From Bacteroidales bacterium UBA3290 (lineage in GTDB: Bacteria > Bacteroidota > Bacteroidia > Bacteroidales > UBA932), in NCBI GenBank assembly GCA_002361615.1, contig DETK01000038.1, positions 125,185 to 164,241 on the forward strand: 39,057 bases of DNA. Direction: 5' to 3'. Position numbers and translations under genes: made by a program. Below are positions 10,682 through 19,800 of this stretch, piece after piece; within the stretch, counting starts at the first letter, position 1, and every line of letters begins with the position of its first letter. The notes beneath the pieces are model-generated. The model did not search any database and was not told where the DNA came from. It worked only from the letters and a program-made list of their open reading frames with translations.

Positions 10682-13600
10682 AACGTTTCCTTTCAGCGGT
10701 CTTACTGGCAAGCCTGCTCGTGTTGGGCTGCGACCGTATGAAAGAAGGTCCTTTCCGCGTTACGGACCTTCAGGTGGATTATATGACCACGCCGCTCGGC
10801 ATCGACGAGCCGGCGCCCCGCTTCAGTTGGAAGATGGAGAGCGAACGCTACGACCAGCGGCAGACGGCCTGCCGGGTCGTGGTCACCGATGCTTCGACCG
10901 GCGAGACGGTGTGGGTCTCGGATCCGCATCCCTCGGATATTTCGGTCGGGCTGATGTATGCGGGCAAGACGCTGAAACCCCGGACCCGCTACGACTGGGA
11001 CGTGACGGTCTGGAATGCCGAATCCGATTCGGTCAAGGCCAGTTCCTGGTTCGAGACCGGCCTGATGGACAGCGGCTGGTCGGATGCCCGGTGGATTTCC
11101 AGCGGTCAGGCGCATTTCTCGAAGTATCGTTCCCACTATGTCATCGATTTCGATGTGGCGCTGCCGGATGGAAGCCAGGAGGCGGTTTTCCTGTTCTGCT
11201 GGCGCGACAGCGAGAACTACCTGCGCATGAAGCTGCGCCGTGAAGACAACGTACCCGTATTCTCGATCAGCCACAAGGCAGGAAGCGTGGATTCGCTCGA
11301 TTATGAAAAATCGCTCAAAGGCTATGTGACCAATGCGCAGTTTGCGCTGGGGACGCATGTGCAGCTGCGCGTAGTGGGCGAGGACTATGCACACGGCTAC
11401 AAGATCTGGCCCTCGGTCGGAGGTAGTTTACTGGTGAAGGAGCCTGTTGTCGTCCATCCGTTCCTTCAGGACGGCCACAGACCTTACTGCCGCTTCTATC
11501 AGCTGGGCTTCGACCAGCCTGCAGGCAGCGCTGCTACGTTCTCCAATCTCACGGTAAGCGAGCGGGTTTGGAATACCACGCTCTACAAGAGCGATGCTTC
11601 CTACGCGGTGGCAGGTGGCGAACGGAAGATCCTTTCGCCTGCCGAGGAGAGCGGCGAGCCGATGCTCCGCAAGGGGTTCGAGGTCAAGAACAATCTCGTC
11701 TCCGCCCGGCTTTACACCACGGCCCGCGGCATCTATGAATACGAAGTCAACGGCAAACGGATGGCCGACGACTGGTTCAATCCCGGTTCGAGCGACTACC
11801 GTTACCGGATCTTCTACAATACCTACGACATCACGCCGCTGCTCAAGAAGGGCCGCAACGTCATCGGAGCCCGCCTGGGCGCCGGCTGGTACAGCGACTT
11901 CACCGGATTCGCCACGGCCTGGCAGGACCAGTTCGGTACGGAACTTTCGCTCCTGGCCAAGATCGTACTGCGCTACGGAGACGGACACGAGGAAGTGATC
12001 GTTTCGGACGACAGCTGGAAGGCCTTCAACGGCGGTCCGATCCTGAGCGACAGTTTCCAGAACGGCGAGGACTACGACGCCCGCCGCGAGCTTCCGCTCT
12101 GGAGCGACGCCCGTCTCGACGACTCGGCCTGGCAGCCGGCCACGGTGGTCGCAGCACCTGCCGACAGCGTCAAGATTGTGTATTATATCGGTTCTCCCAT
12201 CCGCAACCAGCTGGTTCTCAAGGCGGTTTCCGTTTCGGAACCCAAACCGGGCGTGTTCGTCTACGACATGGGCCAGAATATGGTGGGCGTGCCCCGTATC
12301 CGCCTGCAGGGTGAGCGGGGCACGGAAGTGACCTTCCGCTACGGTGAGATGATCTATCCCACCGAAGTACCGGAAGATCCGCTCCCGCCGCTGACGGCGG
12401 AAGTCTATGCCGAACGCAAGGGACTTGCCTATACCGACAACTATCGCGGCGCCCTTTCTACCGACCACTATATCCTCAAAGGGGGAGGGCCGGAAACCTT
12501 CCAGCCCCATTTCACATTCCACGGCTTCCGCTACATCGAGGTGCATGGATTGAAGGAGCCGCTGCCGCTCGAACACGTGGAAGGTCTCGTCCTGGCGTCT
12601 GTCGACCGGCAGACCAGCGGCTTCGAAACCTCCGACGCCGACGTGAACCGGCTCTACGAGAACATCGTATGGGGTCAGCGCGGCAATTTCCTCTCCATCC
12701 CGACCGACTGTCCCCAGCGCGACGAGCGCATGGGCTGGATGGGCGATGCGCAGGTCTTCGTGCGCAGCGCGACCTACAACATGAACGTCGATCCTTTCTT
12801 TACGCGCTGGTTCCAGTCTGTCCGGGATATCCAGGGCGATGACGGCAGTTATTGCGATTACGTGCCCAAGGTCGGCCAGCCGCCGTACGGCTCCGGCAAG
12901 GGCGGCGGCGCCATGGGCTGGATGGAAGCCGGCATCATCATTCCCTGGCAGATCTATCTCCAATATGGCGATACACGCTTCATCGAGGCGCATTACGATT
13001 CGATGAAAGCCTATATGGACTATCTGCAGCAGCGGGCCGTGGGCGATATCCAGCCGGGCAGCGGCTATGGCGACTGGGTGGCGGTCGAGCACACCAACTC
13101 GCCGCTTACCAATACGGCTTATTACGGCTACGATGCGCTGCTGATGGAGAAGATGGCCTCGGCCATCGGCAAGCACGCCGACGCACAGCGCTACCATGAA
13201 CTGCACGAACGGATCAAGAAAGCCTTCAACCGGGAGTTCGTAGGCCCCGACGGCATTACGAAGGAATCGCGCCACGTTCCGCCTTACGTGGAATGGATCG
13301 CCGGCAGTTCCGACAATACGTTCAAGGCCAATACCCAGACTTCGTACGTCGTGCCGCTCCAGGCGGAGCTCTTCGACGAGCAGCATAAGCCGCTGGCCGT
13401 TCAGAATCTCGTGGACAACGTGGCCTCCCACGGCTACAAGCTCACCACCGGCTTCATCGGTACGCCTTATCTCAACCTGGTGCTCTCTGAGAACGGCTAC
13501 GACACCGTGGCCTACAAACTGTTCGAGCAAAGAGGCTTCCCGTCCTGGCTCTATCCTGTGCTTCAGGGCGCAACCACGATGTGGGAGCGCTGGAATTCCT

Positions 13601-14007
13601 ATACGATCCGGCAGGGCTTCGGACCGGTTGACATGAACTCGTTCAACCACTACTCCTTCGGCGCCATCGAGGAATGGATGTTCTCCTGCATGCTGGGCAT
13701 CCGGCCCGTCGAGTCGGATCCGGGCTACCACAGCTTCGAGCTTTCTCCGCGCGTGGGCGGCTCCTTCACGTTTGTCCGCGGCCATTTCGATTCGGTTTAC
13801 GGGCGTATCGAAAGTGCCTGGCAGATAACGGAGGATGGCACCCGTTTCGACTTTACGGTTCCGGCCAACACGCGGGCGCGCCTGATGCTGCCTGTCTCGG
13901 AAGATTCCCGCGTGGAGGTCCTTTGCGGAGAAGGATATGCCTTGGAAGGCCCGCGTCCCGGCAGCTACGAACTGCCTTCCGGCAAATACAGTTTCCTGGT
14001 CCTTTAA
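10678..14007 (+). CDS. Alpha-L-rhamnosidase lipoprotein (GH78)
   Basis: Inverting glycosidase that releases L-rhamnose from plant or bacterial glycans, providing substrate for the rhamnose pathway of the upstream kinase. The 1109-residue product has a lipoprotein signal (lipobox VLGC, Cys18), so it is anchored to a membrane and probably faces the periplasm or cell surface. N-terminal beta-sandwich domains (about 25-520) precede the (alpha/alpha)6 barrel. The hallmark of the GH78 catalytic region, TDCPQRDERMGWMGDAQVF, starts at residue 676, with the acidic residues that bind and hydrolyse substrate. A C-terminal beta-sandwich of about 90 residues follows WMFSCMLGIRP. The substrate-binding protein gene begins 6 nt after the stop. 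Confidence 0.94.
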   Translation: MKRFLSAVLLASLLVLGCDRMKEGPFRVTDLQVDYMTTPLGIDEPAPRFSWKMESERYDQRQTACRVVVTDASTGETVWVSDPHPSDISVGLMYAGKTLKPRTRYDWDVTVWNAESDSVKASSWFETGLMDSGWSDARWISSGQAHFSKYRSHYVIDFDVALPDGSQEAVFLFCWRDSENYLRMKLRREDNVPVFSISHKAGSVDSLDYEKSLKGYVTNAQFALGTHVQLRVVGEDYAHGYKIWPSVGGSLLVKEPVVVHPFLQDGHRPYCRFYQLGFDQPAGSAATFSNLTVSERVWNTTLYKSDASYAVAGGERKILSPAEESGEPMLRKGFEVKNNLVSARLYTTARGIYEYEVNGKRMADDWFNPGSSDYRYRIFYNTYDITPLLKKGRNVIGARLGAGWYSDFTGFATAWQDQFGTELSLLAKIVLRYGDGHEEVIVSDDSWKAFNGGPILSDSFQNGEDYDARRELPLWSDARLDDSAWQPATVVAAPADSVKIVYYIGSPIRNQLVLKAVSVSEPKPGVFVYDMGQNMVGVPRIRLQGERGTEVTFRYGEMIYPTEVPEDPLPPLTAEVYAERKGLAYTDNYRGALSTDHYILKGGGPETFQPHFTFHGFRYIEVHGLKEPLPLEHVEGLVLASVDRQTSGFETSDADVNRLYENIVWGQRGNFLSIPTDCPQRDERMGWMGDAQVFVRSATYNMNVDPFFTRWFQSVRDIQGDDGSYCDYVPKVGQPPYGSGKGGGAMGWMEAGIIIPWQIYLQYGDTRFIEAHYDSMKAYMDYLQQRAVGDIQPGSGYGDWVAVEHTNSPLTNTAYYGYDALLMEKMASAIGKHADAQRYHELHERIKKAFNREFVGPDGITKESRHVPPYVEWIAGSSDNTFKANTQTSYVVPLQAELFDEQHKPLAVQNLVDNVASHGYKLTTGFIGTPYLNLVLSENGYDTVAYKLFEQRGFPSWLYPVLQGATTMWERWNSYTIRQGFGPVDMNSFNHYSFGAIEEWMFSCMLGIRPVESDPGYHSFELSPRVGGSFTFVRGHFDSVYGRIESAWQITEDGTRFDFTVPANTRARLMLPVSEDSRVEVLCGEGYALEGPRPGSYELPSGKYSFLVL

Positions 14008-14013
14008 CGCCTT

Positions 14014-14964
14014 ATGACAAAAAGATACAGCTTCCTTATCGCCGCAATCCTGCTGCTGGCCGGAACCACGGCCCGGGCACAGGATCTCGAGCCGTTCGTC
14101 TTCATGCCGCAGTGGACGCCTCAGGCTCAGTTCGCTGGTTATTATGTGGCGTTGGAAAAGGGTTTCTACGCGGAAGAGGGACTTGACGTGCGGATTGAAC
14201 ATCCGACCGAGACCCTGCCCGTGTCCGACAGGCTCCGCAACGGTTCCTGCGACGCTACGACCTTCCAAATGGCCCAGGCGCTGGAAATGCTGGACTCTGA
14301 CGTCCAGTTGGTCAACATCCTGCAGACTTCGATGGAAAACGCAATGGTGATCGTGTCACGACATGGTGAAGACCCCACGACCCTGCGTGGCGCAAGGATA
14401 TCGACCTGGCGCATCGGTTTCGACCAGATCGCCGAATGCATGTCGGTTGAGCGGAAGCTCGATTACGAATGGATCCAGGCTGCTGATTTTCTCAACCTGT
14501 TCATCGTGGGAGCCGTGGACGCGGCTTTGGCCATGTCCTACAACGAGTACTACCAGATCCTGCAGACCGGCCTGGTGGAACCCGGCCAGGGCGTATTCCG
14601 TTTCTCTGAAAACGGCTTCAACATCCAGGAAGACGGAATCTATATGACCCGCGAGAATTATGGCAGGAATCCCGGGCGGGCCCGGCGTTTCGCGCAGGCC
14701 AGCCGCAAGGGGTGGGAGTGGACGGCCGAGCACCCCGACGAGGCGCTCGACATCGTGATGCAATATACGTCCCGGGGATACATCGCGACCAACCGGGTCC
14801 TTCAGAAACTGATGCTCGACGAAATCCTGCGTCTCCAGGTCGCGAAAGATTCAGGAGAGAGGGAATTCCGTCTGCGGCCTGAGATGGTGGAAGCTGCCTC
14901 CGAGCTGATGTTCAAGAACGGCATGCTGCGCCGCAAGATCACGATGGAGGATCTGCTGCCATGA
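14014..14964 (+). CDS. Orphan periplasmic substrate-binding protein, NMT1/THI5-like
   Basis: The 316-residue product has a signal peptide (MTKRYSFLIAAILLLAGTTARAQ cut after about residue 22) and one type II periplasmic binding fold of the NMT1/ThiY/SsuA type. Typical blocks are MPQWTPQAQFAGYYVALEKG, FYAEEGLDVRI and CDATTFQMAQALEML. Relatives deliver thiamine pyrimidine precursors, sulfonates or nitrate to ABC importers, but the ligand cannot be read from the sequence. No ABC permease or ATPase lies nearby. Instead, the stop overlaps the start of a CACHE-HAMP-PP2C phosphatase (ATGA, 14961-14964), which suggests that the pair acts as a sensor, with the binding protein presenting a ligand to the phosphatase's periplasmic domain. 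It follows the rhamnosidase by 6 nt. Confidence 0.85.
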   Translation: MTKRYSFLIAAILLLAGTTARAQDLEPFVFMPQWTPQAQFAGYYVALEKGFYAEEGLDVRIEHPTETLPVSDRLRNGSCDATTFQMAQALEMLDSDVQLVNILQTSMENAMVIVSRHGEDPTTLRGARISTWRIGFDQIAECMSVERKLDYEWIQAADFLNLFIVGAVDAALAMSYNEYYQILQTGLVEPGQGVFRFSENGFNIQEDGIYMTRENYGRNPGRARRFAQASRKGWEWTAEHPDEALDIVMQYTSRGYIATNRVLQKLMLDEILRLQVAKDSGEREFRLRPEMVEAASELMFKNGMLRRKITMEDLLP

Positions 14965-16889
14965 AACTGAACCGATTTCGTGATTCCCTGGCCATGCGCA
15001 CAAGCGCGTGGGTTGTATTGGGGGCGGGGCTGCTGTTCCTCGGGACATTGAGCTATCTCTTCCACCGCTCGGATATCGCCGTCAAACGTGAGGCTTCGAA
15101 CCGGGCGGTCCAGGTGCTGGACAACACGGCACTTCGTGTCAGCGGCATCATGGAGGATGTCGAACTGGCTGCCAACAATCTGGAGTGGCTTGTCTTGCGC
15201 GACATCGCCGATCCGGAAGCCATGGTCCTGTATGCCAACCAGGTTGTGCGCAACAACCCCGACCTGAACAGTTGTTCCATCTCTTTCGAGCCGTATCATT
15301 ATCCTGAGAAAGGGCTTTACTATTCCATCTTCGCCTATCGGGACGAGAATGACCATATCCTGTGGGAACAGGAGGGTGACGAAAGTTACCAGTATTTCTT
15401 CAAGAATTGGTATCTGCTGCCAAAGCTGCTTGAAAAGCCTTGCTGGACAGAGCCTTATGATGATGCTCATTCCGATTTGGACCGCAGGATGGGAACGCAC
15501 ATGATGGTGTCGTATTGCCGGCCGCTTTACGACCGGAACGGCGTTTTCGTGGGCTCCATCTCACTCGACCTCTCGCTCAAATGGCTGTCCGAGACCATCT
15601 CCGGCGTGAAGCCCTATCCCAACTCCTACAGTATCCTGGTCGGACACGGGGGCACCTATCTGGTCCATCCCAACCCGGACAAACTCTTCTACCAGACGCT
15701 CTTTACCGACGGACTCGTCAAGCCCGATCCGGAAAAGTACGCCCTGGGACTGTCGATGCGCCGGCAGGAGGAAGGCATGCGGGAAATGAAACTCGAAGGT
15801 GTCAACTGCTATGTGTACTACAAACCCATTGAGATTACCGGCTGGAGCCTGGCTATCGTCTGTCCGCAAAACGACATTTTCGCCAGCCTGAACCGCATGC
15901 GCCGCCAGGTCGGTTGGATCATGCTGCTGGGACTTCTCCTGTTGTTCCCGCTGCTTGCCTTGCTCATCCATAAGCAGTTGTCTCCCTTGCGGGGGCTGGC
16001 CTTCGAGGCGGATACCATCGCTTCCGGCGACCTGGATCACCAGCTGGAGCCCGTCGAACGTACCGATGAGATCGGCATGCTGAACCAGTCATTCCGGAAC
16101 ATGCAGTCTTCCCTGGTGCGGCATATCGAAGACCTGACGGCGGCAACCGCCTCGCGGGAACGCATGGAGCGGGAACTCCAGATCGCCCGCAACATCCAGA
16201 TGGCGATGGTGCCGCACGACTTCCCTGCGCGCAAGGACGTGGACCTGTACGCCTCGATGGTGCCGGCCCGGGAAGTGGGCGGCGACCTCTACGATTTCTG
16301 CTTCGTCAACGGGAAGTTGTTCTTCTGCCTGGGCGATGTCAGCGGAAAAGGCGTACCCGCCAGCCTGCTGATGGCCGTGGCCCGCGGCATGTTCCGCATC
16401 CTGGCCAAGCAGGCGCTGCAACCGGCCGAAATCGCCCGCCAGATCAACGAGATGTCGTCGGAAGAAAACGAACAGATGATTTTCGTGACGATGTTCATCG
16501 CTTCGATCGACCTGCAGAGCGGCACGATGGAATTCTGCAACTGCGGCCACAATGCGCCCGTGCTGCTTTCCACCAAGGGCGGAAAGCCTGCGTTCCTCGA
16601 CTGCAAGCCCAATATGGCTATCGGAATCCAGCAGGGCTTTGCCTTTGAGGGACAACGGATTGAGAATGTCAAGGGAAAACCTTTGTTCCTCTATACCGAC
16701 GGCCTGAACGAAGCCGAGAACCGGCAGAAGGAGGAATTCGGCAACGAAAAGATGCTCGAAGTACTGGGCGGAGACAAATTCGTGGACGCCCGTACGACGG
16801 TCGAAAAAATGTGTCAGGCCGTCGCGCTCCACGTTGACGATGCGGAGCAGAGCGACGACCTGACGATGCTCTGCGTCAAGGTTTCCTAG
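14961..16889 (+). CDS. Membrane sensor phosphatase: CACHE-like domain, HAMP, SpoIIE/RsbU-type PP2C
   Basis: Predicted Ser/Thr phosphatase of the RsbU class, which dephosphorylates STAS anti-anti-sigma proteins in partner-switching pathways. The 642-residue product has membrane helix 1 (about 15-33), a periplasmic double-CACHE-like sensor (about 35-305), helix 2 (about 317-337), a HAMP linker with the LDHQLEPVERTDEIGML block (about 338-390), a short coiled coil, and a C-terminal PP2C domain (about 410-642). The metal-binding motifs are present: REVGGDLYDF (437-446), GDVSGKGVPASLL (458-470), and the FLYTDGLNEAEN block. It overlaps the upstream binding-protein gene, and its stop is 4 nt from the stop of the convergent NRPS gene. 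No STAS or kinase domain is fused to it; the closest STAS gene is at 25540-25845. Confidence 0.92.
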   Translation: MKLNRFRDSLAMRTSAWVVLGAGLLFLGTLSYLFHRSDIAVKREASNRAVQVLDNTALRVSGIMEDVELAANNLEWLVLRDIADPEAMVLYANQVVRNNPDLNSCSISFEPYHYPEKGLYYSIFAYRDENDHILWEQEGDESYQYFFKNWYLLPKLLEKPCWTEPYDDAHSDLDRRMGTHMMVSYCRPLYDRNGVFVGSISLDLSLKWLSETISGVKPYPNSYSILVGHGGTYLVHPNPDKLFYQTLFTDGLVKPDPEKYALGLSMRRQEEGMREMKLEGVNCYVYYKPIEITGWSLAIVCPQNDIFASLNRMRRQVGWIMLLGLLLLFPLLALLIHKQLSPLRGLAFEADTIASGDLDHQLEPVERTDEIGMLNQSFRNMQSSLVRHIEDLTAATASRERMERELQIARNIQMAMVPHDFPARKDVDLYASMVPAREVGGDLYDFCFVNGKLFFCLGDVSGKGVPASLLMAVARGMFRILAKQALQPAEIARQINEMSSEENEQMIFVTMFIASIDLQSGTMEFCNCGHNAPVLLSTKGGKPAFLDCKPNMAIGIQQGFAFEGQRIENVKGKPLFLYTDGLNEAENRQKEEFGNEKMLEVLGGDKFVDARTTVEKMCQAVALHVDDAEQSDDLTMLCVKVS

Positions 16890-16893
16890 ACGT

Positions 16894-19800
16894 TCAGATG
16901 TCGAAGTAGCGAAGCGAGGACAGCATGTCGAAGATCATGTCGACATAGCTGCTCGAAGTCTCATCCCAACGGAATCCGAGCCGGTGCAGCACCTGCATCG
17001 TGAAGTCGTTCGAGGCGGGATTGGTGATCATCTTCGCTCCGCCCGGCGTGGTCATGTAGGCCAGGATGCTCGAGAGTACCTGGGCTTTCTGCGGGTCGGC
17101 TTTCGCCTCTTCCATCCGCTGCAGGAAGGCGTCGTATTCTACATAGGCGATGCGGCTGCCGTCGTCAAGCCGGATCCGTGCCAGGATGTCGTCCATCGGG
17201 ATCAGGTGGTCGTTCGACACGTTGAACACGCAGTTGGCGCGGGGCGTACCCGACAGCAGGACGATGGCTCGCGCGGTCTCGTCGATGGGCGAGAATTCCA
17301 TCCGTGACTGAAGCAGTGCGTAGGGGCAGACACCCAGCATCCGGTAGGCCTTGATGCGGCCCATCGTCGTGTTGGCGTTGAGGTTCATCTGGAATTCTCC
17401 GTCGGAAGCGCGGGGCGAAAGGTTGCCGGCGCGCATGATCTTGGCATCGAGCGTGCCTGCGGCCATGTGCTCAAGCACCAGCCTTTCGGCCAGGAACTTG
17501 GATTGGATGTACTGGTTGTCGGTCAGCTGTCCGAACCAGAGTTCCTGTTCGGTGAGGAAATGGGGCGTGTCACCTTCCGCCATGCCGGCTACGCTCTCGG
17601 TCGAGACCTGGATAAGCCGGGCGCCCGTCTTCTCGCAGAAGTCCACCAGGTTTTTCACACCGCCGTAGTTGATGCGCTCGATGTCATCGCCCTTGGAGAA
17701 ATGCTTCACGTTGGCGGCGCAGTTGATGACCAGGTCGAACTTCGTTTCCGAGGCCGCAAGCACCTCGAAATCTTCGGGATGGGTGATGTCGCCCTCGACC
17801 ACGCGGATGCGCTTGCCGATCTGCAGGCGGTATTTCTTCTCGAAATAATAGACCAGCATCTCGGCCAGGCGCCTTTCAGCCGTCAGGTCGCCCTTGCCGC
17901 GCAGCTGGCACCAGATGGTCGTGCCCCGGCCGGTCTGTACCAGCAGTTCACGCAGCACGTGTACGCCGAGGAAACCCGTGGCGCCAGTCAGCAGGATGTT
18001 CTTGCCCAGCGGCTGCGGCTCGCCGGCGAGCGCTTCGAGCGTGTTGTGCGAAAGCAGTTCGTCGATGGCCGTGTAGTCATATTTCTTCAGTTCGCTGTCG
18101 GAAAGCGGTGCACCGGTCGCTTCGGTTTCGTTGCCCGACAGATGGGCGGCCAGTGCCCTGGCGGTAGGATAGATGAAGACTTCGCCGTAGCTGAATTTCA
18201 GGCCGCGTTTCTCGGCTTCGACCAGGACGTTGGTCACCATCAGCGAGGAACCGCCCAGGTCGAAGAAGTTGTCGAGTGCGCCGACGCGTTTCAGGTCGAG
18301 CACCTGCGCGAAGACTTCGCAGAGCGTGCGTTCGGTGTCGTTTTCCGGCTCCACGTAGTTTTCGTCTGTTGAGGAGACGGGGGCGGGCAGGGCCTTCCGG
18401 TCTACTTTCTGGTTGACATTGAGCGGGATGCTGTCGATCTGCATGAAGGCTGCCGGGACCATGTAAGGCGGCTTGCGTTCCTGGATGAACGCCGAAAGGG
18501 CCTTGGTGTCGAGCGTGCCGTCCATCACGATGTAGGCTGCGATGAACTTGCCGCCCGAAGGGGCGTCGAAAGCCTGTACGGTGACGTCTTTCACGCCGGG
18601 GAATTCCCGGATGACGGCTTCGACCTCCTTGGTCTCGACGCGGAAGCCGCGGATCTTGACCTGTCCATCGTTGCGGCCCACGAACTCGATGTTTCCGTCG
18701 GGACGGTAGCGCACGATGTCGCCGGTGCGGTACACGCGGTCGTAAGGCGCTTTCTGGTCGAAAGGATTGGCAATGAAGGTCTCCTGCGTCTTTTCAGGAC
18801 GGTTGAGATAGCCGCGGCTGACCTGCGGACCGCTGATCCACAGTTCGCCGGCGGCGCCGACCGGGAGCCGGCGACCACAGTCGTCGACCACGTAGAGCCG
18901 CAGGTTGTCGAGCGGGTGTCCGATAGGGATGTTCGCCTCTTTCTTCCGGACGTCGAAGATGGTCGAGAAGATGGTGCATTCCGTGGGGCCGTAGCCGTTG
19001 TGGAAGGCATAGGAAGGCGGATCGATCGACACGAGTTTCTCACCGCCTACCGACAGGTGCTTCAAAGCAGGATTGCCCGGGAAGTTACGGGCGAACATCA
19101 CGCCCACCTGCGTGGTCATGAAGCTGTGGGTGATGCGGTTGTCGGTGATGAAGGCGCTCAGTTCGGACATGTCGTGCCGCGTCTCTTCCGGAATGATGTG
19201 GACGCTGGCGCCGCTGGTCAGGGCGGGGTAGAGGTCCATCATACAGGCGTCAAAGCCGAAACTGGCGTAGGCAGCCACGCGGCAGTCAGGGGTCAGGTCA
19301 TAGTAGTTCCGGTACCAGGCGCAGAAATTCACCAGGTTGCGGTGCTCCAGCATACAGCCTTTCGGCACACCGGTTGATCCGGATGTATAGAGCAGGATGA
19401 AAAGACTTTCGGGTGCGGGACCTTCGGGCACGGGGCCTTCTCCCAGGCCGGCGATTTCGTCGGTCAGGATCAAGGGACCTTTGTAATCCTTGACGAGCGG
19501 CAGCAGGTCCTTCTCTGCGATCAGCAGGCGGGCGGAAGCGTCCTGGATCATGAAATTGAGGCGCTCCTGGGGATACGACGGGTCCAGCGGCTGGTAGGCA
19601 CAACCTGCCTTGAGCGCGCCGAGCGCCGTGACGGCCATCATCTGGCTGCGCCCGATCAGGATGGAGACCACGTCTTCGCGGCCGAGCCCACGGGCCGCGA
19701 TGGCCGAGGCCAGGCGGTCGGTCAGACGGTCGAGTTCGACGTAGGAGAGGGTGATGTCCTCATAGGAGACTGCCGGCGCTTCGGGCCGGGTGGCTGCTTG

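Noticed and set aside
11428..14268. 946-codon open frame on the minus strand across the rhamnosidase
   Set aside because: No domain is visible; it overlaps the clearly coding GH78 and binding-protein genes and is explained by high GC at third positions.
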